Origin: Pseudaestuariivita atlantica
GTDB lineage: Bacteria; Pseudomonadota; Alphaproteobacteria; Rhodobacterales; Rhodobacteraceae
Assembly (NCBI RefSeq): GCF_001205715.1
Contig: NZ_AQQZ01000001.1
Location: 62,001-126,000, forward strand
DNA length: 64,000 nt
Direction: 5' to 3'
The notes beneath the pieces were generated by a model. The model was not told the origin of the DNA. It worked only from the letters and a program-made list of their open reading frames with translations, and did not search any database. This document shows positions 47,948 through 56,992 of the stretch, piece by piece (within the stretch, counting starts at the first letter, position 1; each line of letters begins with the position of its first letter). Both the position numbers and the translations under genes were made by a program.

Positions 47948-48874
47948 ATGCCCCATTTCCTCGACATCCACAAAACCGACGCCGCCGACCTGCGCCACAT
48001 CATCGACCACGCCCGCACCATGAAGGACGCACGCGCGGGCAGGCCCCGTGGAGCGGCGGACGACGACCTGCCGCTCGACGGGCGCATGGTGGCGCTGATC
48101 TTCGAAAAACCCTCGACCCGCACGCGCATCAGCTTCGACGTGGGCGTGCGCCAGATGGGCGGGCAGACGATGGTGCTGTCGGGGGCCGACATGCAACTGG
48201 GCCATGGCGAGACCATCGCCGACACCGCCCGCGTGCTGTCGCGCTATGTCGACCTGATCATGATCCGCACCTTCGACGAAACCGTCCTGACCGAGATGGC
48301 CGAATATGCCGACGTGCCCGTCATCAACGGCCTCACCGACCGCACCCATCCCTGCCAGATCATGGCCGACGTGATGACGTTCGAAGAGCACCGCGGCCCC
48401 ATCGCGGGCAAACGCGTCGTGTGGTCGGGCGACGGCAACAACGTCTGCGCGTCCTTCCTGCACGCCGCCGGACAGTTCGGGTTCGACATGACCTTCGTCG
48501 GTCCCGAAGTGCTTGATCCCGAACCCGACTTCGTAGGCTATGCCCGGGACAAAGGCGTGAAGGTCGAGATCAAGCGCGACCTGATCCCGGCAGTCGAAGG
48601 CGCGGACCTCGTCGTGACCGACACGTGGATTTCCATGCACCAGTCCCAGACCGCGCGCGAACGCCGCCACAACCTCCTGCGCCCCTACCAGGTCGACCGT
48701 CACGTGATGGAGGCGGCGGGCCCGCAGGCGCTCTTCATGCACTGCCTGCCCGCGCACCGGAACGAAGAGGCCACGTCCGAAGTGATGGACGGCCCGCAAT
48801 CGGTGATCTTCGACGAGGCCGAAAACCGGCTGCACGCGCAGAAGGCGATCATGCGCCACTGCCTCGGCCTCTAG
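47948..48874 (+). CDS. argF: Ornithine carbamoyltransferase
   Basis: Transfers carbamoyl phosphate to ornithine to give citrulline, 308 aa. Carbamoyl-phosphate loop [36 protein letters not shown], the [16 protein letters not shown] segment, and the ornithine-site [11 protein letters not shown] are all present. It runs downstream of argD with the repeat in between and converges with the copper-chaperone gene. Confidence 0.96.
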   Translation: MPHFLDIHKTDAADLRHIIDHARTMKDARAGRPRGAADDDLPLDGRMVALIFEKPSTRTRISFDVGVRQMGGQTMVLSGADMQLGHGETIADTARVLSRYVDLIMIRTFDETVLTEMAEYADVPVINGLTDRTHPCQIMADVMTFEEHRGPIAGKRVVWSGDGNNVCASFLHAAGQFGFDMTFVGPEVLDPEPDFVGYARDKGVKVEIKRDLIPAVEGADLVVTDTWISMHQSQTARERRHNLLRPYQVDRHVMEAAGPQALFMHCLPAHRNEEATSEVMDGPQSVIFDEAENRLHAQKAIMRHCLGL

Positions 48875-48900
48875 GCCATGCTGCGCAGGGCGGGGGGCGC

Positions 48901-49398
48901 TCAGCCCCCGTGCGCGCCGCGCTGCAGGTCGACGGGCAGGGTCACGGTGACGGGTCCGGCCCGTTCGAAGGTGAAGGTCACCTCGACCGCGTCGCCATCG
49001 GCCAGACCGCGCGTGAGGCCCATCATCATCACGTGATGCCCGCCGCGCTCCAGCACCAGTTGGCCGCCTGCCGGTATCTCGAACCCCTCGGGCAGGTGCA
49101 GCATCCGCATCACGCCGCTGTCGGTCATGGAATGGGTGTGCAACTCCACCCGCTTCGCGGCATCGGTGCTGGCCGCAAGCAGGCGGTCGGGCATGTCGGT
49201 CGGGTTCTCGATCACGACAAAGGCCGCCCCGGCCTTTGCTGCGGGCGTTGCGGCGCGCGCAAAGCCGTCTCTCAGGATCAATCCGCTCTCGGTCGTGGCC
49301 AGCGGGGCGGCGGTGGCTTCTTGCCCCTCTCCGGCAAGGGCTGGTGTGAGAAGGCAGGCAATGGACAGCGCGGTAGCGCGCAGGGTGAGGGACAGCAT
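48901..49398 (-). CDS. Periplasmic copper chaperone PCu(A)C
   Basis: Protein of 165 aa with a signal peptide (about 1-22, ending in ALA) and a PCu(A)C cupredoxin-like domain. The copper ligands are visible in VELHTHSMTDSGVMRM and, 20 or so residues later, GGHHVMMMG, following the family's H-x-M-x10-M-x21-H-x-M plan. Such chaperones deliver Cu(I) to the CuA/CuB centres of cytochrome oxidase. GGAGA precedes the ATG. It is probably transcribed with the DUF2946-like gene upstream. Confidence 0.9.
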   Translation of the reverse strand: MLSLTLRATALSIACLLTPALAGEGQEATAAPLATTESGLILRDGFARAATPAAKAGAAFVVIENPTDMPDRLLAASTDAAKRVELHTHSMTDSGVMRMLHLPEGFEIPAGGQLVLERGGHHVMMMGLTRGLADGDAVEVTFTFERAGPVTVTLPVDLQRGAHGG

Positions 49399-49439
49399 GG
49401 AAGGTCTCCGATCAGGATGCAGGACGGGTGGATCGAAGA

Positions 49440-49766
49440 TCAGGCCGGCGGCGCGCGGGCGCGTGGCGGCTCACGGGCCGCAACGGTCAGAAGGGGCGCG
49501 TCATCCGGCCTGATGGCCGGCCTCCGCTGGGCCAGCGGCGCGACCGGCACGCCCTGCGCCCCGGCGATGAGAGCGGGCAGCACGCAGAGCGGGCAATGCG
49601 TCGCGGGGTCTGGGGATGTGCCGTTTGCATCAAGCCGGACTTGGGCGTCGCCTGTGGGCATGGCCCGTGCCATCCCGCCATGATCCGCCGCGCCCGCAGG
49701 CGGGGCCATGCCCGCCATCGACAGGGCAAGCGACAGAACGCAGAGGAGGGATGAAAACCGGCGCAT
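49440..49766 (-). CDS. Small exported protein with HCPLC motif, DUF2946-like
   Basis: Protein of 108 aa. The start at 49766 (MRRFSSLLCVLSLALSMAGMAPPAGA) gives a clear signal peptide. The mature part has an HGGM segment and a HCPLCVLP motif typical of DUF2946-like proteins seen beside copper genes. It lies 41 bp upstream of the PCu(A)C gene on the same strand, so a role in periplasmic copper handling is likely but unproven. Confidence 0.65.
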   Translation of the reverse strand: MRRFSSLLCVLSLALSMAGMAPPAGAADHGGMARAMPTGDAQVRLDANGTSPDPATHCPLCVLPALIAGAQGVPVAPLAQRRPAIRPDDAPLLTVAAREPPRARAPPA

Positions 49767-49830
49767 GGGCGTGGGTGTACGCCGGTCGCGCGTCGAGGCC
49801 AACCGCCCGCGACACCGGGTCACGCAAACG

Positions 49831-49859
49831 CGAAACGCCCCGCCGGTGAGGGCGGGGCG
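49831..49859 (-). terminator. rpmB terminator
   Basis: CGCCCCGCC-N6-GGCGGGGCG, a 9-bp perfect stem, followed on the minus strand by TTTCGCGTTT. It lies about 25 bp after the rpmB stop. The plus strand also reads into CTTTCGTTC, so it may act both ways. Confidence 0.8.
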
Positions 49860-49884
49860 CTTTCGTTCAGGCGATGGCGTCGGC

Positions 49885-50172
49885 TCAGGCCGAGGCTTGC
49901 GCCTTGATGATCGCTTTCTTCACCTTCAGCGCGTTGTCCGACAGCTCGGCGTCTTTCGCTTTCAGAAGGTAGGCGTCCAGACCGCCACGGTGATCGACCG
50001 ACCGCAGGGCCGCCGCCGAGATGCGCAGCTTCACCGGACGACCCAGCGTCTCGGAATGCAGGGTGGTGTCGTTCAGGTTCGGCAGAAACCGGCGTTTGGT
50101 CTTGTTGTTGGCGTGGCTGACATTGTTGCCAGTCATCGGGCCTTTGCCCGTCAGTTCGCAGCGGCGCGACAT
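49885..50172 (-). CDS. rpmB: 50S ribosomal protein L28
   Basis: Protein of 95 aa starting [33 protein letters not shown], the L28 signature. Start at 50172 with GAGGA about 9 nt upstream; the long frame extending upstream runs through intergenic repeats and is not coding. Single gene with its own promoter and terminator. Cysteine pairs of zinc-binding L28 forms are mostly lacking (only one cysteine). Confidence 0.95.
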   Translation of the reverse strand: MSRRCELTGKGPMTGNNVSHANNKTKRRFLPNLNDTTLHSETLGRPVKLRISAAALRSVDHRGGLDAYLLKAKDAELSDNALKVKKAIIKAQASA

Positions 50173-50262
50173 GGGTTTCGTCCTCGTTTCTCGGTGCGGC
50201 CCGGCAGCGGGTGGGCCAAACGTAAACGGGTGCGCGCGGCACCCGGGAATTTCGTCTGCGCG

Positions 50263-50291
50263 GGATATGCCGAAAGGCGGGGGCGGGTCAA
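50263..50291 (-). promoter_or_regulatory. rpmB promoter
   Basis: On the minus strand TTGACC (50291-50286) is followed after 17 bp by ATATCC (50268-50263), a reasonable sigma-70-type promoter about 90 bp before the rpmB start. The leader contains a GGGTGC-cgcgc-GCACCC hairpin. Confidence 0.5.
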
Positions 50292-50321
50292 GGGGGCGCA
50301 GGCGGGATTTGTGGGGCATCG

Positions 50322-50349
50322 GCGCGGAATCAAGGCGAAGCCGCCGCGC
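50322..50349 (+). repeat. Dispersed hairpin repeat, copy 2
   Basis: Identical over 28 nt to 40377-40404. It lies in the 308-bp gap between rpmB and the alpha/beta hydrolase gene, just upstream of the rpmB promoter. Nothing else gene-like is seen in that gap. Confidence 0.85.
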
Positions 50350-50480
50350 CATCGACGGGCCGCCCCCCGGCACGTCGATCTGGCTGGTCTCGGCGCACCG
50401 CTTGCATGGCTTGCGGACGTGGCAGCCATAAATCGCACAGCCTGAACACTGGATCGACGTACCGCGGCCCGCCGATACCG

Positions 50481-51287
50481 CTACATCGCGTCCTTCAACG
50501 CAGTCAGCACCTCGAACTGGTCCTGCGCGGCCTCGGCGAACTCGACCCGGCCATGCCGCGCGGCCACTTCCGCGATATGCCGCCAGTAGACCGGCGCGAT
50601 CCGGCGCGAGGCGCGGTGCAGCCCCGTCACCGCCTCCCGCGTCAGGCCACCGCGCCGCAACCACTTCTGAAGGTTCGAGAAATTGCGCGCCCCGTTGATG
50701 ACCTGCGTCGCCGGATGCCCGCCGCCGTTCAGCCGCGCCTGCGCGACCTGCGGTTGCAGCACCGCCAGCTGCCGCGAATGCAACAGATCCCGCCGCCGGA
50801 ACGGATCGTACAGGTAAATGCCCTTCAGCCCCGGCAACCCGTGCGTTTCCAGCAATGACAGCTCCCGCTTCCACGCCGGCGCGTCGGGCTGGTAGCGGTG
50901 ATCGAACTCGGCATGGAAGGGCGGGATGGACGAGGCCGACACGTACATCCCGTCCGTCAGCCGCAAGCACCGCGCGAAGCGCAGCGCGCCGTAGCCGCCC
51001 ATCGAAAAGCCCATCACCACCGACTTCCGGAACGGGGCGGTGAAATCGGCGATCGCCGCCTCCATCGCCGTGGTGTCCTCGTTGATGTACCAGTCATTGG
51101 CGCGCGACTGGATGTGCAGGTGGGTGTAATTGCGGTCGGTGAAACTGCGCACCGGCTCGGCCTCGACCCAGACCGAGGGGTCGGGGACGCGCTGCCGGAA
51201 CGAGGTGAAAAGCTTGCGCTGGCCGGGATTGAAGACCGTGACGCGCAGATGCGCGCCGTCAAACAGGATCTCGGGCTCCAGCGTCAC
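50481..51287 (-). CDS. Alpha/beta-hydrolase-fold protein
   Basis: Protein of 268 aa with a nucleophile elbow [13 protein letters not shown] (Ser about 96) and no signal peptide. [34 protein letters not shown] and the C-terminal [18 protein letters not shown] do not match a specific family I can name. The start overlaps the meaB stop (ATGA), so the two are cotranscribed and translationally coupled, though no functional link is known to me. Confidence 0.72.
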   Translation of the reverse strand: MTLEPEILFDGAHLRVTVFNPGQRKLFTSFRQRVPDPSVWVEAEPVRSFTDRNYTHLHIQSRANDWYINEDTTAMEAAIADFTAPFRKSVVMGFSMGGYGALRFARCLRLTDGMYVSASSIPPFHAEFDHRYQPDAPAWKRELSLLETHGLPGLKGIYLYDPFRRRDLLHSRQLAVLQPQVAQARLNGGGHPATQVINGARNFSNLQKWLRRGGLTREAVTGLHRASRRIAPVYWRHIAEVAARHGRVEFAEAAQDQFEVLTALKDAM

Positions 51288-52264
51288 GCCTGCCCCTCAA
51301 GTGCGGCCAGCATTCGGCGCGCGGCCTCGGCCGAGGTCAGCCGCCCGCCGGCGACGTCCGTGCCAAGGCCCGCCATCTCCTCCTGCGCCTCGGGCGTGGC
51401 CAGCTTCGCCAGAAGCGCGCGGCGCACGTCCTCCTCGAACCAGTGCTGCGCCTGCTCGGCCCGGCGGGAGGCGCGATGCCCTTCCTCGCGCCGCCACGCA
51501 TCCAGCGTCTGCATCTCGCCCCAGGCATCTTCCAGCCCGTTCTCCTCCAGCGCCGACACGGTCATCGCCTTCGGAAAATCGGGCGGGTCATAGTCGCGGC
51601 GCCGCAACAGGCGCAGCGCGCCCGCGTAATCGGCGCAGGTCCGCATCGCCGCCGGTTTCAGGTCGCCATCGGCCTTGTTGACGAGGATCAGGTCTGCCAT
51701 CTCCATGATGCCGCGCTTCACGCCCTGCAACTCGTCCCCGCCGGCGGGTGCCAGCAGCAGCACGAACAGATCGGTCATCCACGCCACGGCGGTCTCTGAC
51801 TGGCCGACGCCCACCGTCTCGATCAGGATCACGTCGAACCCCGCCGCCTCGCACAGCCGCGCGGCCTCCCGCGTGCGGCTCGCCACGCCGCCCAGTTGCG
51901 CGCCCGACGGCGACGGGCGGATGAAGGCGCCGGGATCGCGCGACAGCCGGTCCATGCGCGTCTTGTCGCCCAGAATCGACCCGCCTGACCGGGCCGAGGA
52001 CGGATCGACCGCCAGCACCGCAACCCGCAGGCCGCGCGCCGTCAGCATCATCCCGAAACTTTCGATGAAGGTCGACTTGCCGACCCCCGGCGTGCCCGAC
52101 AGCCCGATGCGCAAGGCCTCCCGCCCGTCGTCGCGGACGGCCTCAAGCAGGTCGACCGCCGCCGCGCGATGATCGGCGCGCGTGCTTTCGACCAGCGTGA
52201 TGGCGCGGGCCAGCGCCCGGCGGTTGCCGGTGCGCAGATCGCGGGCGAGGGCGGTGACGTCCAT
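51284..52264 (-). CDS. meaB: G-protein chaperone MeaB/ArgK
   Basis: P-loop GTPase of 326 aa in the G3E-related MeaB family, which protects and reloads B12-dependent acyl-CoA mutases. Walker A GLSGTPGVGKSTF, AVDPSSARSGGSILGDKTRM, ETVGVGQSETAV, the guanine motif LVNKADGD, and C-terminal dimerisation helices are visible. Start at 52264 (MDVTALARDLRTGNRRALARAITLVES). No mutase gene is adjacent. In an organism with Mcl, methylmalonyl- or ethylmalonyl-CoA mutase are the natural clients; this is inference. Confidence 0.9.
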   Translation of the reverse strand: MDVTALARDLRTGNRRALARAITLVESTRADHRAAAVDLLEAVRDDGREALRIGLSGTPGVGKSTFIESFGMMLTARGLRVAVLAVDPSSARSGGSILGDKTRMDRLSRDPGAFIRPSPSGAQLGGVASRTREAARLCEAAGFDVILIETVGVGQSETAVAWMTDLFVLLLAPAGGDELQGVKRGIMEMADLILVNKADGDLKPAAMRTCADYAGALRLLRRRDYDPPDFPKAMTVSALEENGLEDAWGEMQTLDAWRREEGHRASRRAEQAQHWFEEDVRRALLAKLATPEAQEEMAGLGTDVAGGRLTSAEAARRMLAALEGQA

Positions 52265-52343
52265 CAGGGCTCCGGGGTGGCTGGTTGACCGGGTGGATGG
52301 TTTTTGCTTTCTCGGACGCGACATGTCCAGACGGGGGTCGCCG

Positions 52344-53042
52344 ATGAAATCGTTACTTGTGGCGCTGATGACGCTGATCCTTCTGGGCACGGGGGCCGAG
52401 GCCGCTTCGGAAAAGGCGCGTTTCGACGTCTACCTGCAGGGCCAGAAGCAGGGCGACCTGCGCGTGCAGGGGCGCGAGAAGGGTGCGAAATACTCCGCCG
52501 AACTGCGCCTGAAGATAAAGGGCGACATGCCCTTCACGGTCGAGGCCAAGGTGCAGGGCCAGCTGGTCGACGCGGCCTATGTGCCGGTGAAATATACCGA
52601 AAAGCGGACGGATGCAGATGGGAAGACCGGCGTGACGATCACCTATCCGGAGGCCGATGGCCCGCCGTCGGTCGCGCGCCGGGGCGAAGCCGCGCCGCAC
52701 TGGCTGATGCCCGAGGCGGGCACCGGCCTCGCAGATCCGGCCACCGTGCTCTGGCAGCTGATGCAATCGCGCCTGCCCGAAGCGGCCTGCAACCTCGACC
52801 TGCGGATGTTCGACGGGGCGCGCATCCTGCGCCTGCGCACGCTCGAACCCGCGCCGCGCGGCCCGTCGATCACCTGCAACGGCAATCTCTTCCGCGAAAA
52901 GGGCTTTTCCGACGAAGAGCTGGAGGTGTTCGACATCGTCAACTTCGTGATCGAATACGCGCCCGTCCGGGGCGGGCTGATGCAGACCAGCCGGATCAAC
53001 CTCGACTTGCCGCAGGGCCGCGTGATCCTTGTGCGCCGCTGA
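52344..53042 (+). CDS. DUF3108-type periplasmic protein
   Basis: Protein of 232 aa with a signal peptide (MKSLLVALMTLILLGTGAEA). The mature part is beta-rich (RFDVYLQGQKQGDLRVQGREKGAKYSAELRLKI, VQGQLVDAAYVPVKYTEKR, LRTLEPAPRGPSITCNGN) and has two cysteines. This matches DUF3108, exported proteins of unknown role. Start at 52344, preferred to upstream in-frame codons because it gives the signal peptide. Its end overlaps hrpB. Confidence 0.8.
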   Translation: MKSLLVALMTLILLGTGAEAASEKARFDVYLQGQKQGDLRVQGREKGAKYSAELRLKIKGDMPFTVEAKVQGQLVDAAYVPVKYTEKRTDADGKTGVTITYPEADGPPSVARRGEAAPHWLMPEAGTGLADPATVLWQLMQSRLPEAACNLDLRMFDGARILRLRTLEPAPRGPSITCNGNLFREKGFSDEELEVFDIVNFVIEYAPVRGGLMQTSRINLDLPQGRVILVRR

Positions 53043-55455
53043 CGCGCTGCCGATCGACGCGGCGCTGCCCGACCTCGTCGCGGCGGTGCGCGACCACGGG
53101 CGCGCGGTGCTCGAAGCGCCGCCGGGCGCGGGCAAGACCACGCGCGTGCCGCTGGCGCTGATGCAGGCGGGCGTGATCGCGGGCCGGATCGTGATGCTCG
53201 AACCCCGCCGCCTTGCTGCCCGCGCCGCCGCCGAACGCATGGCCGAAACGCTGGGTGAACCCGTGGGCCAGACCGTCGGTTACGCCATGCGCGGCGACGT
53301 GAAGGTGTCGGACGCCACCCTGATCGAGGTGGTGACCGAAGGTATCCTGACCCGCCGCCTGCAAACCGACCCCGAGCTTGCGGGCGTCGGCGCGGTGATC
53401 TTCGACGAATTCCACGAACGCTCGCTCAACGCCGATCTGGGCCTCGCGCTCTGCCTCGAAGTCGCGGGCGCGCTGCGCGACGACCTCGTGCTGATCGCGA
53501 TGTCCGCGACCCTCGATGCCGGACCGGTGGCCGAGTTGATGCAGGCGCCGGTCATCCGCTCCGAAGGGCGCAGCTTCCCAGTCGACATCCGCTGGGCCGA
53601 CCGCCCGCTGGGCAAGGCACGGTTCGAAGACGCGGTCGCTACGCAGGTCAGGACGGCCCTGTCCGAGACCAAGGGCGGCGTGCTCGTCTTCCTGCCGGGG
53701 GAGGGGGAGATCCGCCGCGTCGCCGGCCGCCTCGGCGCGTTGGGCGATGGCATCTCGGTACGCCCGCTTTACGGCGCCATGCCCTTCGCCGATCAGCGCG
53801 CCGCGATCCGGCCCGTGGAGGCGGGGCGCAAGGTGGTCCTGTCCACCGCCATCGCCGAAACCTCGCTCACCATCGAGGACGTGCGCGTCGTGATCGACGC
53901 GGGCCGCGCCCGCCGCGCGCGGTTCGATCCCGGATCGGGCATGACGCGGCTGGTGACCGAGAAGGTTACCCGCGCCGAGGCCACGCAGCGCGCGGGCCGC
54001 GCCGGGCGCGTGGCTCCGGGCGTGGCCTACCGCCTCTGGACCAAGGGGGAGGAAGGCGCCCTGCGCGCCCATCCCCCGGCCGAGATCGAGGCCGCCGACC
54101 TCACCTCCCTCGCGCTCGACCTCGCGCAATGGGGCGCGTCCGCCGACGCGCTGCCCTTCCTCACGCCCCCGCCTGACGGCGCGCTGGCCGAGGCGCAGGC
54201 GCTCTTGCGCGACCTCGGGGCGCTCGATGCGGCGGGCCGGATCACCGATCACGGCGCGGCGCTGGCCCCGATGCCGCTGCACCCGCGCCTTGCGCACATG
54301 CTGCAACAGGCGGACCCCGATGCCGCGCCCCTCGCCGCGCTGATGGAGGCGCGCGACATCCTCACCGGCGCGCCGGTTGACCTGTCCCTGCGCCTCGACG
54401 CGCTGCGCGATCCCAAACGCTTTGCCGCCGAGCGTCCCTTCGGCGTCGACCGGGGCGCCGTCGCGCGCCTGCGCGAGGAAGAGCGCCGCCTGCGCCGCCT
54501 CGCCCCCCGCGACCGGCCCCGCCTGACGCCCGCGCAGATGGCCGCGCTCGCCTACCCCGACCGCATCGCGCAGCGCCGCGCGGGCGACGCGCCGCGTTAC
54601 GTGATGTCGGGCGGCAAGGGCGCGGTCCTGCCCGACGGCGATCCGCTGTCTGCCGCGCCGTTCCTCGTGGTGACCGACACCGACGGCCAGCCGCGCGAGG
54701 CCCGCATCCGCGCCGCCCTGCAGATCACCGACCGCGAACTGCGCGAGGTGGCGGACGGCATCGCGTGGGAAGAGGTCTGCGCATGGTCCCGTCGCGACCG
54801 CCGGGTCACCGCGCGCCGGCAGGAGCGGCTGGGCGCCATCACGCTTGACGACCGCATCTGGCGCGATGCGCCGCCCGACCGCGTGGCGCGCGCGATGCTC
54901 GACGGGGTGGCCGACCTCGGTTTCACCTTTTCGCCCGCCGCCGAACGCCTTCGCGCCCGCGTCGCGCTGATGGAGGGGTTCCCCGACATGTCCGACGCCG
55001 CGCTGATGGAGACGCGCGCGGACTGGCTTCTGCCCTACCTGACGGGCATCCGCACCGCTGCCGACTGGCGCGCCTTCGACCTGCACGACGCCCTGCGCGC
55101 GATGCTGTCATGGGAGGAAGTGCAGACGCTCGACCGCGCCGCGCCACCGGCCTTCACCACGCCGCTCGGGCGCAAGATCCCCATCGACTACGCCTCCGAC
55201 CCGCCGGAAATCACGCTGCGACTGCAGGAAATGTTCGGCCAGACCCGCCACCCAACGGTCGCGGGGCGCCCCCTGCGCGTGACGCTTTTGTCGCCGGGAC
55301 AAAAGCCCATCCAGACCACGCTCGACATTCCGGGGTTCTGGGCCGGGTCCTATGCGGACGTGCGCAAGGACATGCGCGGGCGCTACCCCAAGCACCCCTG
55401 GCCCGAGGACCCGACGCAGGCCGACCCCACCCTGCGCGCCAAACGCCGCAGCTAG
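53029..55455 (+). CDS. hrpB: ATP-dependent helicase HrpB
   Basis: DEAH/RHA-type RNA helicase-like protein of 808 aa. Walker A EAPPGAGKTTRVPL, LEPRRLAARAAAERMA, the DEFHERS box, MSATLDA, VLSTAIAETSLTI and QRAGRAGRVAPG are in order, then the HrpB C-terminal domain (SGGKGAVLPDGDPL, FAxxxDLHDALRAMLSWEE-like region, GRYPKHPWPEDP). It appears to start at a TTG (53029) overlapping the DUF3108 stop by 14 bp. Its biological role is poorly known in the family. Confidence 0.93.
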   Translation: MCAADALPIDAALPDLVAAVRDHGRAVLEAPPGAGKTTRVPLALMQAGVIAGRIVMLEPRRLAARAAAERMAETLGEPVGQTVGYAMRGDVKVSDATLIEVVTEGILTRRLQTDPELAGVGAVIFDEFHERSLNADLGLALCLEVAGALRDDLVLIAMSATLDAGPVAELMQAPVIRSEGRSFPVDIRWADRPLGKARFEDAVATQVRTALSETKGGVLVFLPGEGEIRRVAGRLGALGDGISVRPLYGAMPFADQRAAIRPVEAGRKVVLSTAIAETSLTIEDVRVVIDAGRARRARFDPGSGMTRLVTEKVTRAEATQRAGRAGRVAPGVAYRLWTKGEEGALRAHPPAEIEAADLTSLALDLAQWGASADALPFLTPPPDGALAEAQALLRDLGALDAAGRITDHGAALAPMPLHPRLAHMLQQADPDAAPLAALMEARDILTGAPVDLSLRLDALRDPKRFAAERPFGVDRGAVARLREEERRLRRLAPRDRPRLTPAQMAALAYPDRIAQRRAGDAPRYVMSGGKGAVLPDGDPLSAAPFLVVTDTDGQPREARIRAALQITDRELREVADGIAWEEVCAWSRRDRRVTARRQERLGAITLDDRIWRDAPPDRVARAMLDGVADLGFTFSPAAERLRARVALMEGFPDMSDAALMETRADWLLPYLTGIRTAADWRAFDLHDALRAMLSWEEVQTLDRAAPPAFTTPLGRKIPIDYASDPPEITLRLQEMFGQTRHPTVAGRPLRVTLLSPGQKPIQTTLDIPGFWAGSYADVRKDMRGRYPKHPWPEDPTQADPTLRAKRRS

Positions 55456-55459
55456 CGAC

Positions 55460-55516
55460 GGAGAATTTTCGCAAGAAAATTCTCCACCCCCCAAAATTTT
55501 CGCAGAGAAATTTTGG
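55460..55516. terminator. Two back-to-back hairpins between convergent hrpB and gnd
   Basis: GGAGAATTTTC-gcaa-GAAAATTCTCC (11-bp perfect stem, 55460-55485) and CCAAAATTT-N8-AAATTTTGG (9-bp stem, 55491-55516) fill the 65-bp gap. The A/T-rich stems place T-runs on both strands, so each can end one of the two converging transcripts. Confidence 0.75.
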
Positions 55517-55520
55517 CGCC

Positions 55521-56921
55521 TCAGTCCCACCACGGTCCGTGATGATCGCCGTCGCGGTCGACGCGTTTGAACCCGTGATACCCGAACCGGTCCCGCTGCG
55601 CCTGGATCACCGCCGCCGTCCCGCGCGACTGGCGCATCGTGTCGATGAAACTCAGCGCGCCCGCCAGCGCGGGCACCGCGTGCCCCGCCGCCATCGCGCC
55701 GCTCACCACGCGGCGCAGGGCGGGCAGGGTGTCTGCCAAGAGGCGCGTGAAGCGCGGCGCAAGGATCAGCTCGCCCCGCGGCGGACCCGCGCGGAAGGCG
55801 TCCGATATGTCGTCCAGCAGGGCTGACCGGATGATGCAGCCCGCGCGCCAGATCTCGGCGATGCGCGCATGGTCGAGCGCCCAGTCGTATTCCTGCGACG
55901 CCGCTTCGAGGATGCGGAACCCCTGCGCGTATCCCAGCGCGCGGGCGCACAGGAAGGCCTGCGCCAGCGCGCCCTCGCCCGGATCGAACGCCTCCCGCGC
56001 GCCGCCCATCGCGGCTTCGACCTCGGCACGGGTGTCCACCTCCGACGACCACGCCCGCCCGCTCACCGCCGCCTCGATGGCCGAGGCCGACTGGCCAAGC
56101 CGCACCGCCTCGATCACCGTCCAGCGGCCGGTGCCCTTCTGGCCCGCCGCGTCGAGGATCATTTCGATCATCGGCGCGCCGGTCTCGGGATCGTCGTATC
56201 CCAGCACCTCGCCCGTGATCTCCACGAGGTAGGATTGCAGCGGGCCGTCGTTCCATCGGGTGAACACCTTGCCGATCTCCGCCGGGATTCTGCCGCCGCC
56301 ATGGCGCATCAGGCCGTAGAGTTCGGCGATCATCTGCATGTCGGCATATTCGATACCGTTATGCACGGTCTTGACGAAATGCCCCGCGCCGTCGGGGCCC
56401 ATGCGGTCGACGCAGGGGTCGTCCTCGAACCGCGCGGCGATGCGGGTGAGGATAGGTTTCAGCTGTGCCCACGAATGCTCCGACCCGCCCACCATCATCG
56501 ACGGCCCGTGCCGCGCGCCCTGTTCGCCGCCCGACACGCCCATGCCGACGAAGTGCAGGTCATGTTCGGCCAGCCGCTCTGACCGCGCCCGCGTCAGGTG
56601 GAAATCGGCATTGCCGCCGTCGATCACCGTATCGCCCGGCTCCAACAAAGGGATCACCTGATCCAGCATCATGTCCATCGGCTTGCCCGACGGGATCATG
56701 AACAGGATTACCCGTGGCGTCGCCAGGTCGGCGATGAAATCCTCCAGCCGTTCATGCGGATGCAGGTTTCCGGCGAGGTCCTTGGCCTCGGCCACGAAAT
56801 CGGCGATCCACGAGGTCTCCCGGTTGGTGACCGCCACCTCGATGCCCTGTTCGGCCATGTTCAGCGCCAGCGCGCTGCCCATCGTGCCCAACCCGTATAC
56901 CCCGATCTGCGCCCGCGCCAT
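55521..56921 (-). CDS. gnd: 6-phosphogluconate dehydrogenase, decarboxylating
   Basis: Oxidative pentose-phosphate enzyme of 466 aa making ribulose 5-phosphate, CO2 and NAD(P)H. Motifs: NAD(P) loop IGVYGLGTMGSALALNMAEQG, DGGNADFHLTRAR, FVGMGVSGGEQGARHGPSMM, the catalytic KTVHNGIEYADMQ, GQKGTGRWT and a C-terminal QRDRFGYHGFKRVD. NADP preference is suggested by an Asn-Arg after the second beta strand (TNRE). It converges with hrpB. Confidence 0.95.
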   Translation of the reverse strand: MARAQIGVYGLGTMGSALALNMAEQGIEVAVTNRETSWIADFVAEAKDLAGNLHPHERLEDFIADLATPRVILFMIPSGKPMDMMLDQVIPLLEPGDTVIDGGNADFHLTRARSERLAEHDLHFVGMGVSGGEQGARHGPSMMVGGSEHSWAQLKPILTRIAARFEDDPCVDRMGPDGAGHFVKTVHNGIEYADMQMIAELYGLMRHGGGRIPAEIGKVFTRWNDGPLQSYLVEITGEVLGYDDPETGAPMIEMILDAAGQKGTGRWTVIEAVRLGQSASAIEAAVSGRAWSSEVDTRAEVEAAMGGAREAFDPGEGALAQAFLCARALGYAQGFRILEAASQEYDWALDHARIAEIWRAGCIIRSALLDDISDAFRAGPPRGELILAPRFTRLLADTLPALRRVVSGAMAAGHAVPALAGALSFIDTMRQSRGTAAVIQAQRDRFGYHGFKRVDRDGDHHGPWWD

Positions 56922-56992
56922 TCCGGTCTCCCCGCTTGCCCGTTCCCGCGCAGCCTAGGGTATGGTGGGCGGGGCGCAAGGGGCGTCGGGCG

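Noticed and set aside
46114-48225. 700-codon minus-strand frame opposite recN, argD and argF
   Set aside because: Spans several real genes in antisense and has no motif; shadow of high GC third-position bias.
52996-55086. Long minus-strand frame opposite hrpB
   Set aside because: HrpB on the plus strand has every helicase motif; the antisense frame has none.
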